Source of the DNA: Litchfieldia salsa
GTDB lineage: Bacteria; Bacillota; Bacilli; Bacillales; Bacillaceae_L
Length of the DNA stretch: 64,000 nt
Reading direction: 5' to 3'
NCBI RefSeq assembly: GCF_900104555.1
Contig: NZ_FNJU01000009.1
Coordinates: 116,450 to 180,449 of the forward strand
Below, piece by piece: positions 17,659-25,999 of this stretch. How positions within the stretch are numbered: position 1 is the stretch's first letter; each line of letters opens with the position of its first letter. The position numbers and the translations under genes were made by a program. Under the pieces are notes generated by a model. It was not told the DNA's origin. It searched no databases and worked only from the letters and a program-made list of their open reading frames with translations.

Positions 17659-17779
17659 CGATATTAATAATATCATAGAAAAAAAAGTCACGAAATGGGT
17701 GTATTTTGTCGAATCATGTCGTTTCGTATCTTTTTTACTATAAATTTGACACATTTTTGGTTTTTAACTCGAATCATAG
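17659..17779 (-). promoter_or_regulatory. Second copy of the ywqD-ywqE intergenic element
   Basis: About 120 bases match 42863-42979, the segment that covers the last codons of ywqD and its downstream terminator. Shared blocks include ATCATAGAAAAAAAAGTCA, TATTTTGTCGAATCATG and TTAACTCGAA. On the minus strand it begins with the codons TAT GAT TCG AGT TAA, matching the ywqD end (Tyr-Gly-Ser-Ser-stop), but no kinase gene precedes it. A hairpin persists with partly different base pairs (ACGAAA with TTTCGT). It lies upstream of the glycosyltransferase and flippase genes at 14.5-17.0 kb. Confidence 0.65.
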
Positions 17780-18115
17780 GACACAAAGGGATATTACTGT
17801 TTGCTTTTCCGTATTTAATCGGGAGGAGGAAGGATGAGGTAACTGATCTAGTCCCATGAAAGGGAGTTTGCAAAGAGATGTAAGTATACTAATATCCAGG
17901 GAGACGATCCCCCTGGATCCTGTTTGACTTCAAAAAATTTAAAATCACTATTTCATATTGAATTGGACAGAGTGCCGGTTCCTATGTCCCTACGTCCCTG
18001 CATTTAATTTTAAATCAATGCCCCTCTTTAACAATTAAACTCTATAACTTATATAGGTAAGTTATCTATTCGGAGATAATCACCCTAATGCTAATGGAGA
18101 GGATTGTGATAAAGG
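17780..18115. other. Intergenic region with two short palindromes
   Basis: No convincing gene is present. ATCCAGGG and CCCCTGGAT form a hairpin at 17895-17919. ATAACTTA and TAAGTTAT form a perfect 8-bp inverted repeat with a 6-base spacer at 18044-18065, about 50 bases before the next start codon. The latter looks like an operator, perhaps for the XRE-type regulator at 19332. Confidence 0.45.
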
Positions 18116-18841
18116 ATGGCAAAGTATCGAATGGTTCGCACTGATTTTTGGATGAATCCGATGGTTTCAGAGGAGATGACACCGGAGGATAGGTACTTTT
18201 GGCTGTATCTCCATACAACTATGTATACCTCTCAATATGGAATTTACAAGATTACAAGAAAAGCGATCGCGTTTGACATGGGATATTCAATTGAAACCGT
18301 TAATGTGTTGATGGATCGACTGATGAACCATCTCCAGTTGATTCGTTACAACCCCCAAACGAGAGAGATTGCGATTAAATACTGGGGAAACTACAACCTT
18401 CACAAAGGCGGAAAACCAATCCAGGATTGTCTTCTCGCTGAGCTACAGGAAGTCGATGACACATCACTCATCTCATATGTCGCGAATCACATTAAGAAAG
18501 ATGAAATTCTAGCGATATACAAATGCTTTTGTACAATTGGCGAAGAAGGTATAGATCTATCTGAAGAGGAAAATCACGACACGATTGACGAAACACTCAC
18601 GACTCGTACTACGATAGGGGGGCAAAAAGAAAAAGAAAAAGAAAAAGAAAATAAAAAACAACAACAAGAAAATCTTAATCTAAGTATAGAGTTTAATCCC
18701 AAAGAAGATATCCCTATACACAACAAGTACCCACAACAGGCAAAAGAAATTTACACCTACAATAATGTGCAGTTCTCAAAGCAAAAGGGAGATCAACCAA
18801 ACGAATGTAACCTGACCTTCACATCTGCTGAAGATGGGTGA
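18116..18841 (+). CDS. Phage/plasmid-type replication initiator-like protein
   Basis: The 241-residue protein opens with MAKYRMVRTDFWMNPMVSEEMTPEDRYFWLYL, typical of the N-terminal winged-helix domain of DnaD-like phage replisome organisers. The helix-turn-helix region is about residues 40-100. The C-terminal DnaD domain is absent; instead there is a charged Lys/Glu/Gln tract (about 170-190) and a disordered tail. The start is ATG behind GGAGAGGA. It may bind a replication origin or be a leftover of an integrated element. A DnaD-domain protein lies 1.5 kb downstream. Confidence 0.65.
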   Translation: MAKYRMVRTDFWMNPMVSEEMTPEDRYFWLYLHTTMYTSQYGIYKITRKAIAFDMGYSIETVNVLMDRLMNHLQLIRYNPQTREIAIKYWGNYNLHKGGKPIQDCLLAELQEVDDTSLISYVANHIKKDEILAIYKCFCTIGEEGIDLSEEENHDTIDETLTTRTTIGGQKEKEKEKENKKQQQENLNLSIEFNPKEDIPIHNKYPQQAKEIYTYNNVQFSKQKGDQPNECNLTFTSAEDG

Positions 18842-18899
18842 AGGATGCAGGTTAATTCCACCAAACTGTAAAATATGGCGGGATGAGGTACCTCCCAAC

Positions 18900-19241
18900 C
18901 TACATCGGCTCCCCATTTACCCATTGCCCCTTATAAATAGAGCCATCTGGATAATAAAAGGTACCTTGACCATGCGGCTTTCCATTATGGAATTGACCTT
19001 CATACACACTGCCATCGACACGTTCCAGCTTTCCGCTTCCTGATAGTTGTCCATCTATAAATTCACCTGTATAGGAATCTCCGTTATGCCAACTTAACGT
19101 TCCTATCCCGTGTGGCTTTCCTTGCTTAAAATCGCCTGTATAGGTGGAACCATCTGGCCATTTAAAGGTACCTGGTTCATCAGTCGAGATACTATTGATG
19201 ATCGGTGTTTGAGTCCCAGTATAAAAAAAGAAAAACACCAT
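18900..19241 (-). CDS. MORN-repeat protein
   Basis: The 113-residue protein consists mostly of four MORN repeats of about 23 residues (GTFKWPDGSTYTGDF, GTLSWHNGDSYTGEF, GKLERVDGSVYEGQF, GTFYYPDGSIYKGQW). MORN repeats form beta hairpins that bind lipids or proteins. The N-terminus is a short hydrophobic run of Phe and Tyr encoded by a T-rich tract, where a frameshift could have cut a longer anchor: the neighbouring frame upstream is also hydrophobic and open. It ends 59 bases from the end of the gene on the other strand. Role unknown. Confidence 0.7.
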   Translation of the reverse strand: MVFFFFYTGTQTPIINSISTDEPGTFKWPDGSTYTGDFKQGKPHGIGTLSWHNGDSYTGEFIDGQLSGSGKLERVDGSVYEGQFHNGKPHGQGTFYYPDGSIYKGQWVNGEPM

Positions 19242-19331
19242 CCACCAGCATCTATAATCAAAAAATACAACCTATGCGCTTGTTCAAATAAAACCACCTC
19301 TAGGATTAACTTAAGCCAAGAGGTGATTTTT

Positions 19332-19676
19332 TTGTATAATCGAAAGGTAATTGGCATTCGAATTCGAAATTTACGTTTGAAAAAAGGATGGAATCAAGAC
19401 GATTTAGCACAAGCAGCTGGAATATCAACCAAATATCTCGGAGAATTAGAGCGCGCAGTAAAGTCTGGTACACTGGAAAACTTAGAAACGATTGCGGCAG
19501 CTCTCGATACGACCCTCTCTGAACTACTAGCCTACTCAGAGCAACTAGGACAGATCGAACAGTCTCACACGTTAATTGAAATAGTCGATATGCTATCGAA
19601 ACGCACCGTAGATGAACAGAAGTCAGTGTCCGACATCATTGAAATTGTATTAAAAACATTCGATCAGAAAAAGTAA
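19332..19676 (+). CDS. XRE-family helix-turn-helix regulator
   Basis: The 114-residue protein has a HTH_3 domain at residues about 6-60 (IRIRNLRLKKGWNQDDLAQAAGISTKYLGELER) and a helical C-terminus. I choose TTG at 19332, five bases after AAGAGGTGA; the open frame further upstream lies opposite the MORN gene and is not coding. It is divergent from the MORN gene and about 100 bases ahead of comK. It is likely a DNA-binding repressor of this island. Confidence 0.88.
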   Translation: MYNRKVIGIRIRNLRLKKGWNQDDLAQAAGISTKYLGELERAVKSGTLENLETIAAALDTTLSELLAYSEQLGQIEQSHTLIEIVDMLSKRTVDEQKSVSDIIEIVLKTFDQKK

Positions 19677-19777
19677 CTCGTTCAGAAACCTCCTCCTTAT
19701 TACCTGAGTCTCAGTCAGTCCCCCTCTTCCACCTCTTACAATCCTCAATCACCATACAAAAAGGAGTGTATGCAAAC

Positions 19778-20251
19778 ATGCACAATCTACAAAATGAATA
19801 CTCTATCAACCCAAACACAATGACCCTATTATCAGCCGCCCACACCGACTATAGCACAATCGTGATCGAAACTAACCGAAAGCTATATGTCACCAAAACA
19901 CCCCTCCAACTCATCAAAGCCTCCTGCTTGGACGGTGGCTCAACCTTCGAGGGCAGACAAAAAGCAGTCACCCACTTAACCGGTTCCCTACAAAAAGTCC
20001 CAATTCCAATTAACCCGCTATCTCACATCTTCGCCTTCCCGACAAATTCACCAAACGCCTTCCAATGCAACTGGATCTTCTACAACCACGTGAAATCAAT
20101 CCTACCAGCCAAGCAGCAAAAAGACTCACCTGCACAATCAATCATCCTCTTTAAAAATGAACAATCCCTTCCCATGAATGAATCACACTACACCCTACAG
20201 AAACAAATGCAAAGAACAGCCATCTGTATCCTGCAATTCACGAATCACTAG
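19778..20251 (+). CDS. comK: ComK-family competence transcription factor
   Basis: The 157-residue protein matches ComK, the master activator of competence genes. Typical blocks are in order: KTPLQLIKASCLDGGSTFEG (residues about 40-59), HLTGSLQKVPIPINP, IFAFPTNSP and CNWIFYNHV. ComK binds paired AT-boxes upstream of DNA-uptake genes. It is shorter than B. subtilis ComK (about 190 residues), mainly at the C-terminus, which in ComK is needed for oligomerisation. The ATG at 19778 fits AAGGAG; a GTG at 19766 overlaps that site and is unlikely. It is embedded among phage/plasmid-like genes, so it may be a second, accessory ComK. Confidence 0.85.
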   Translation: MHNLQNEYSINPNTMTLLSAAHTDYSTIVIETNRKLYVTKTPLQLIKASCLDGGSTFEGRQKAVTHLTGSLQKVPIPINPLSHIFAFPTNSPNAFQCNWIFYNHVKSILPAKQQKDSPAQSIILFKNEQSLPMNESHYTLQKQMQRTAICILQFTNH

Positions 20252-20336
20252 CACGCCCTAAATCTACAAGCATTTATTATAAAATAAACACCCTACCCCA
20301 TTACCAAACTAAAAACCTAAAGGAGTTTTCCCACTA

Positions 20337-21377
20337 ATGACAACTACTCTCTATATCAATGAAAGTCCTCTACTCGTTTTTCCCTCATTAGCCAATAAAA
20401 TCGGACTAAACGAAAGCATCATCCTTCAACAAATGCACTACTGGCTTGAAAAAAGTACAAACAATCATGATTCCTACAAATGGGTCTACAACTCCTATGA
20501 AGATTGGGCAAAGCAATTCCCCTTCTGGTCGATCAGCACCATCCGTAGAACCATTACAAAGCTCGAAAGTCTAGGTCTTGTCATCTCTGGTAATTTCAAC
20601 AAAATGAAAATCGACAACACCAAATGGTATCGAATTAATTATAGAAAGCTAGAGGAACTAGCCAACGAAGCTAAACAACTGGCCCAGCCTGACAATCTAG
20701 TAGGACCAGACGTCCAACCTGAACAGACCCCAAACTCAACCTGGTCTTCTGCCAACGACAGTTTGAACACACCATTACCTGAGAGCACTTCAGAAAGTAC
20801 TACAGAGATTTTAGAAGATGTAAAAAAAGCGCCCGCGGAAAATCAACTCCAATCCCATTCCTTTTTCGAGGAAAATGGATTTGGAACCCTTGGTCCCTAT
20901 ATCTCTGAAACCATTTCAGCATGGTCTACTACTCTATCAGACGAGCTAATCATCGAAGCAATGAAATACGCAATAGAACGAGGCTCTAAAACATGGGCAT
21001 ACGTGGAAGCCATTCTAAGAGATTGGGTGGATAAACAATATACATCGGTATCAGATGTACATGCGGCTAGACAGCGGTACAAGGAGCAAAGATCTCAACC
21101 ACAGGGAACATCAATATCTAAGAAAACAAAACCACCTAAAAAACAGGATATCCCAGAAGCTGAAGACCTAATCCGCATTGGTATTTCTTTAGGAAAAGCT
21201 GCTGAAACCATTATAAAAGATGTCCAGCAATATCACCCTTTACTTGAAGAAGAGCATATTAGAATACTACTGAATAAAAGAATCAATCTTAATAAAGAGC
21301 TAGAAAAGAGAACGAAGGAAAGAGCTGAGAGGTTTGAGACGTTGGCTAGAAAGAAAAGAGAAACACGGTTGTGTTGA
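20337..21377 (+). CDS. DnaD-domain replication protein
   Basis: The 346-residue protein has an N-terminal winged-helix region (MHYWLEKSTNNHDSYKWVYN, then STIRRTITKLESLGLV) and a DnaD domain at about residues 176-235 (FFEENGFGTLGPYISETISAW to YVEAILRDWVDK). A basic C-terminal tail follows. Proteins of this plan load helicase at phage or plasmid origins, and chromosomal relatives also occur. The start follows AAAGGAGTTTTCCCACTA. It is on the same strand as comK and the XRE gene. No helicase loader or origin iterons were found. Confidence 0.8.
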   Translation: MTTTLYINESPLLVFPSLANKIGLNESIILQQMHYWLEKSTNNHDSYKWVYNSYEDWAKQFPFWSISTIRRTITKLESLGLVISGNFNKMKIDNTKWYRINYRKLEELANEAKQLAQPDNLVGPDVQPEQTPNSTWSSANDSLNTPLPESTSESTTEILEDVKKAPAENQLQSHSFFEENGFGTLGPYISETISAWSTTLSDELIIEAMKYAIERGSKTWAYVEAILRDWVDKQYTSVSDVHAARQRYKEQRSQPQGTSISKKTKPPKKQDIPEAEDLIRIGISLGKAAETIIKDVQQYHPLLEEEHIRILLNKRINLNKELEKRTKERAERFETLARKKRETRLC

Positions 21378-21396
21378 CATTGGATGGGTCATCTAC

Positions 21397-21413
21397 TACT
21401 AAGTATGGTGAAA
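21397..21413. repeat. 17-bp direct repeat, left copy
   Basis: TACTAAGTATGGTGAAA occurs here and again at 22629-22645, exactly on either side of the lipoprotein nuclease gene. This could be a recombination scar. Confidence 0.5.
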
Positions 21414-21615
21414 CTACTCGGCTGGATATGTGACAGTTGACCGAGCACGACAATTAAGAATACATATTAAGCGTGTTAGATGATTTTCCGGTCTGGAATA
21501 AAGTATCTACTGAAATAAAGTTAATCTTGGATTATACTATTATCTATGTGTTAACAATGTTAATAATCCGAGTTTTTAGAATGAACAATGTGGAACGATA
21601 AAGGAGAGTTTTAAA

Positions 21616-22554
21616 ATTAAAAAGCAAATGAACTATTTAATCTTACTTTTAACCACCATCTTTATGGTTGGTTGTACCAACGTAGAAGATGTTTCAATTA
21701 CAGATGTAGAAACAGATTCACAAGAAGTAACCACAGTTGAAACAAATAAAAATAGTGAAAAAGAAGAAACGACCAGTGTGGTTGTTGATGAACCGATAGT
21801 AGAGGAAACACCAACCCAACCAAATAATGAACTGTTCTCAGGATACAAACTTATTGAAGTTGATGGTGGTGATTTGTCTGGATATCGTGAACCTAACGTC
21901 GTCGTTGACATTGGTTATGGGGAACGTGAATATTGGGCATTTACGAATGAATACGGGCAACTAGTACGTGTCATCGCTGACGAAATCATTCTACAAGATG
22001 ATAGTAATGAACCAGTATTATCGTCTGGTAGATACTATTCTGATGAGGCAAAGGTTCCAGGTGTCGAAAGTGACATTTTAGATGAAGGACATATCATTGC
22101 TGATTCTCTCGGTGGGGTAGCGAATGCTTATAATATTACCCCGCAGGATAGTAAGCTCAACCGACATGGTGATCAAGCTTATATGGAAGAAATGATCCGT
22201 AGTGCAGGTGGAGCTACTAATTTTGAAGCAATTATCACTTATCCGAATACGGAAACGCAGATTCCTTCAAGTTATCAGTATACCTATACTTTAATGGGTA
22301 ACGAGATCGTTGATACATTTGATAATGTGAACCCTGATGAAGTAAATGCATCACTCGGTTTAACAGGCAGTAAGCCAACTGAAACACCTAGTTCAAACAC
22401 AAGCGGTGATATTTCTAGTGTTGATACAAACGGAAATGGACAGGTGACGATTAAAGAAGCAAAAGAAGCAGGTTTTAGTATGCCAATAACGAGTGATCAT
22501 TGGCTCTATAAATATATGGATGATCGTGATGGTGACGGTATGGTAGGTGAGTAA
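21616..22554 (+). CDS. Lipoprotein DNA/RNA non-specific endonuclease (EndA-like)
   Basis: The product is about 312 residues with a lipoprotein signal ending in the lipobox MVGC (Cys20). The core motif DEGHIIADSLGG near residue 156 and the later NITPQDSKLN match EndA/NucA-type beta-beta-alpha nucleases (D-R/E-G-H motif). The C-terminus carries two Asp-rich loops, DTNGNGQVTIKEA and DRDGDGMVGE, like EF-hand or Excalibur calcium sites. AAGGAG at 21601-21606 fits a rare ATT start at 21616, which also supplies the Lys-Lys needed in the signal peptide; the ATG at 21628 is poorly spaced. It should be a surface-anchored nuclease. Confidence 0.78.
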   Translation: MKKQMNYLILLLTTIFMVGCTNVEDVSITDVETDSQEVTTVETNKNSEKEETTSVVVDEPIVEETPTQPNNELFSGYKLIEVDGGDLSGYREPNVVVDIGYGEREYWAFTNEYGQLVRVIADEIILQDDSNEPVLSSGRYYSDEAKVPGVESDILDEGHIIADSLGGVANAYNITPQDSKLNRHGDQAYMEEMIRSAGGATNFEAIITYPNTETQIPSSYQYTYTLMGNEIVDTFDNVNPDEVNASLGLTGSKPTETPSSNTSGDISSVDTNGNGQVTIKEAKEAGFSMPITSDHWLYKYMDDRDGDGMVGE

Positions 22555-22593
22555 GACCCTAGACCTTGAGGCAAATGAAAAACAAAAAGCTAG

Positions 22594-22619
22594 TCCACCT
22601 TTTGTATAGGTGGATTTTT
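22594..22619 (+). terminator. Terminator of nuclease gene
   Basis: TCCACCT and AGGTGGA form a stem followed by TTTTTC. It lies 40 bases after the nuclease stop codon. Confidence 0.75.
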
Positions 22620-22628
22620 CGTTTTTAG

Positions 22629-22645
22629 TACTAAGTATGGTGAAA
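22629..22645. repeat. 17-bp direct repeat, right copy
   Basis: An exact repeat of TACTAAGTATGGTGAAA, 1,232 bp from the left copy. Confidence 0.5.
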
Positions 22646-22696
22646 ACTCCTACAAAAAGTTATAATTACATCTATTAAATTATAGGGAGATTGTTC

Positions 22697-23529
22697 ATGT
22701 TATTATTCCTAAACTTTTTAAAGAAGAAAAAGAACGAGGAAAATCCTAAACAACAAGCTAATACAACCGCTCCTATACCAAATAAACCGGATGAAAAGGT
22801 CGCTACTAGAAAAGGTGAAATAGGAGAATATAAGATTGATATACAACTTGATCAACTACCAAAGGATTGTCGCTATTTAAGCGATCTACTCATAAAGAAC
22901 CCGAAAGCAAAGTCAGGATATTCACAAATTGACCATGTAGTCTTGACTCCATACGGGATCTTTTCTATAGAAACGAAGAACTATCAAGGAACGATCTATG
23001 GCGGGAAGGATCGAAAAACATGGTTAGTTAATGGGAAGTTTAAAATGATGAACCCCTTTATACAAAACTATGGGCATATAAAAGCATTAACTTCACTTAT
23101 TGATGAGAAGTACCATGATTTATTTATCTCTATGGTATCTTTTACAAAACGTTGCACATTTAAAGTAGATTTAGATTACCGTAAAATATCATCCAATGAA
23201 ATGATTGTTTATGACATTGAATTGTCAGAGTTTATCCATAGGAAGATATCTCTGTTTTAAAGATTCAATACAAAGAACCTCTCCTAACTGAAAGAGAAAT
23301 CCTAACCCTTTTCAATATCTTTTCCAAAGCTAACATTAAGGATCCGGAGGTTAGAGAAGAGCATAAACGTGCATTAAAGACCAATGTTCTAGAAGAAAAG
23401 ACTGGATCAAGTTCTACTTGTATAATCTGTAATAAACATGTTTCAGATAAAGTTAAAACTTATTGTTTATCTAATAAAAAATTTGAAGGCAAAATCTATT
23501 GTTATGATCATCAGAAGACAGTTGATTGA
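22697..23529 (+). pseudogene. NERD-domain protein, frameshifted
   Basis: The first frame encodes a NERD (nuclease-related) domain with KGEIGEYKI, the catalytic-type SQIDHVVLTPYGIFSIETKNY and NPFIQNYGHIKAL. It stops at 23258. The family's C-terminal part then continues in another frame (KIQYKEPLLTEREILTLFNI to a Cys/His-rich tail with CIICNKHVSDKVKTYC and IYCYDHQ). An extra CT dinucleotide in ATATCTCTG near 23245 explains the shift. Start ATG at 22697 behind AGGGAGA. NERD proteins are thought to act on DNA. This copy is probably inactive unless the sequence contains an error. Confidence 0.8.
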
Positions 23530-23646
23530 GGTTAAATTAAAGAGTTAATAACAAATACACCAATAACCTTGCAGAATCCCCTGCAAGGTCAATCCAAACC
23601 ACTCTTCAACGCTTAAATTATTTTAGCTGAGTGGGTGTCTCTCCCC
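23391..23646. repeat. Direct repeat, copy 1 (NERD 3' end and downstream)
   Basis: About 255 bases covering the Cys/His-rich tail of the NERD gene and its downstream hairpin (CCTTGCAG with CTGCAAGG) are repeated in diverged form at 24659-24913. The two copies flank the gene at 23652-24599. Confidence 0.75.
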
Positions 23647-23651
23647 TGTAT

Positions 23652-24599
23652 TTAAGGTTTAACCTCCCCTCTAGAAAATAAAAGAAGCTCTTCACTTAAC
23701 CTTTTCTTACATTTATTTAATGCCTTATTCGTTTCAATCAGATGCTTATCAACATGAAAATCAATCAATCCATAAAAACCTAGTTCTGATAATCTATCTT
23801 TAGATACGATTTCATAAAATACTTCTGAGACATTATTAAGATAACCCCTATATTCATTTAATTCATCATCAAAATTACTAATCATTGCATTTGATTTAAT
23901 TTTTGCGGAGTGCTTTCTTATTTCATTTCTAATATCTGTTTCTTTTTCTAATATCTCATCAATTTTTTCTAAATAATATTTTCTTAACTCTAAGGCTTTA
24001 TCTAATTTAAACCTCTTGTACTTTCTTTGTATATTGTTCAGTCTCCCTAACTGTATCGTAATTGTAGATTTACTCATAGTAACTGATTTTCTATCTAAAA
24101 TCATTTGAGCTCTTATTCTACTTCTTTTGTTTTTTATACTTTTGACCAACGACTTTTTCAATACGTTATATTGATTATAATGTCTAAGACTATTAAACCT
24201 TTCTGTACTAAGCGTCTGAATGGTAATTAAATCCTGTATTATTAATTCAATTTTACTTATTTTCAACTGAGCAATTATCAGTTCCCGCTGTCTTTGATCA
24301 TTGACTTTCGCACTTTCTTCAATACTATCCATTTGAAGCTTTCTTTGTTGTATAAGATTGCTTTCATGGAGCTTTAATTGTCCGTTAAGTGTTTCCTTAT
24401 GCAATTCTTTTTGTGCTTGAATTTGTTTATTTGTAAGTAAGTAAACTGTCGCAGCTCCGATTAAAGCCCCTAAATAACCACCCCAATATCCTAACCAACC
24501 ATTTGCATCACCTAAAGCCTTAGAAAAGACATTTAAATGCATTAGGAATGAAATACAGAGTGGGATAACTAAAACTAATCCAGTAATTATATATTTCAT
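23652..24599 (-). CDS. Membrane protein with long coiled coil, unknown function
   Basis: The 315-residue protein has two N-terminal membrane segments (residues about 3-22 and 36-58, the second in GYWGGYLGALIGAATVYLLT). A mostly helical, highly charged cytoplasmic region follows. The Trp/Gly-rich second helix plus coiled coil is a pattern seen in unannotated proteins of accessory regions. I do not recognise a domain. The gene points opposite to the NERD gene and sits between two diverged copies of the NERD 3' end, so it looks like an inserted cargo gene. A defence role is possible but unsupported. Confidence 0.6.
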   Translation of the reverse strand: MKYIITGLVLVIPLCISFLMHLNVFSKALGDANGWLGYWGGYLGALIGAATVYLLTNKQIQAQKELHKETLNGQLKLHESNLIQQRKLQMDSIEESAKVNDQRQRELIIAQLKISKIELIIQDLITIQTLSTERFNSLRHYNQYNVLKKSLVKSIKNKRSRIRAQMILDRKSVTMSKSTITIQLGRLNNIQRKYKRFKLDKALELRKYYLEKIDEILEKETDIRNEIRKHSAKIKSNAMISNFDDELNEYRGYLNNVSEVFYEIVSKDRLSELGFYGLIDFHVDKHLIETNKALNKCKKRLSEELLLFSRGEVKP

Positions 24600-24658
24600 A
24601 AGATTCTTCTTTCATTTAAAATTATTATTCTACAAAAGTGTACGGTCCCAGCAATACC

Positions 24659-24913
24659 AGAAGAAAAGACTACCTTTAATTCTACTTATATATCTGTAAT
24701 AAACATGTTTCAATAAAGTAAAACTTATTGTTTATCAAATAAAAAATTCAACGGCAAAATCTATTGTTATGATCACCAGAAAACAGTTAATTGAAGTTTA
24801 ATTATATATATGGGAAGTTAATAAACACACCAATAACCTTGCAGAAACACTGCAAGGTCTATCCACCCCCACGTCTTAACTGCTTAAACTCTTTAGCAGA
24901 GGGGTCTAACCCC
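24659..24913. repeat. Direct repeat, copy 2
   Basis: This is the degenerate second copy of the NERD 3' segment. It keeps AAACATGTTTCA, GGCAAAATCTATTGTTATGA and ACACCAATAACCTTGCAG, but the reading frame is broken. It ends about 40 bases before the stop codon of the epimerase gene. Confidence 0.75.
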
Positions 24914-24952
24914 ATTATTAAACAGGGACCACTCGGCCCCTATCCTCAAATA

Positions 24953-25999
24953 TCAACGCGTGACTTCTGGTACCTTCTTCTTGTTATAATAATCCACATA
25001 CCAATCAGCAAACTTCTGAAGCCCTTCTTCAATTGAGGTTTTCGGTTTAAAGCCAACTGCTTCTTGTAATGCGTCGGTAGAAGCATAAGTAGCTGGAACA
25101 TCACCTGGCTTAATTGGCTCAAAAACTTTATCAAATTCAACTTCTTTATCCATTGCATTACTCAAAGTTTTTTCCAATGTATTAATAAACACCATTAACT
25201 TTTCTGGACTGTTGTTCCCAATATTAAAGACTTTATGTTGTACCTCTCCTGTAGGTGGAGTACTTATTAGCCGTTCAATTCCTTCAACAATGTCATCAAT
25301 ATAGGTAAAGTCACGATAAAGGTCGTTTTCAAAATCACCATTATTAAAGATTTTGATTGGTTCACCCGCGAAGTATTTGTCTGTAAATCCAAAGTAAGCC
25401 ATATCAGGACGACCCATCGGTCCGTAAACTGTAAAGAAGCGAAGTCCAGTTGCTGGAATCTTATAAAGATGACTATATGTATGAGCCATTAACTCATTTG
25501 ATTTCTTTGTAGATGCATATAGTGATACAGGGGTATCCACAAAATCAGTTTCTTCAAAAGGAACCTTTTTATTAGCTCCGTAAACAGAACTAGATGAAGC
25601 ATATACGAGATGATCTACTGGATGGTGTCTACATGCTTCAAGGATGTTATAAAAACCAATGATGTTACTTTGAATATATACATCTGGATTCTCTATTGAA
25701 TAGCGTACCCCTGCTTGGGCAGCAAGATTGACTACCACATTAGGCTTGTACTCTTCAAAGATCCCCATGATCAGCTCTTTGTCTGAAATATCACCTTTAA
25801 TAAAAGTGAACAATTCATAAGGCTCCAATTGGTCCAAACGAGTATGTTTAAGATTTACATCATAATAATCATTGATATTATCAATACCTATTACCTTGCA
25901 ACCGTATTCTAGTAGTTTTTTAGATAAATAGTATCCAATAAAACCTGCTGCCCCAGTAATTAAATAGGTTTTACTACGATCAAGAGTTCTGTAGTTCAA
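24953..25999 (-). CDS. NAD-dependent UDP-glucuronate 4-epimerase-type SDR
   Basis: The 348-residue extended SDR has TGAAGFIG at residues 15-22, a Ser-rich catalytic strand ASSSSVYG near 135-141 and YASTK with Tyr161 and Lys165. The sequence resembles the UDP-glucuronate 4-epimerases (Cap1J/LspL group) that make UDP-galacturonate. The UDP-glucose dehydrogenase gene lies directly upstream and overlaps by 20 bases, so its substrate would be at hand. The start is TTG at 25999 behind AAAGGAG. Both are the last genes of the EPS locus. Confidence 0.85.
   Translation of the reverse strand: MNYRTLDRSKTYLITGAAGFIGYYLSKKLLEYGCKVIGIDNINDYYDVNLKHTRLDQLEPYELFTFIKGDISDKELIMGIFEEYKPNVVVNLAAQAGVRYSIENPDVYIQSNIIGFYNILEACRHHPVDHLVYASSSSVYGANKKVPFEETDFVDTPVSLYASTKKSNELMAHTYSHLYKIPATGLRFFTVYGPMGRPDMAYFGFTDKYFAGEPIKIFNNGDFENDLYRDFTYIDDIVEGIERLISTPPTGEVQHKVFNIGNNSPEKLMVFINTLEKTLSNAMDKEVEFDKVFEPIKPGDVPATYASTDALQEAVGFKPKTSIEEGLQKFADWYVDYYNKKKVPEVTR

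Noticed and set aside
17688..17873. 61-codon minus-strand ORF
   Set aside because: It overlaps the copied ywqD-ywqE element, has no protein similarity I recognise and no ribosome binding site.
18116..24599. A complete prophage or integrative element
   Set aside because: No integrase, terminase, capsid or conjugation gene is visible; only replication-like and regulatory genes, so it is called an accessory island only.
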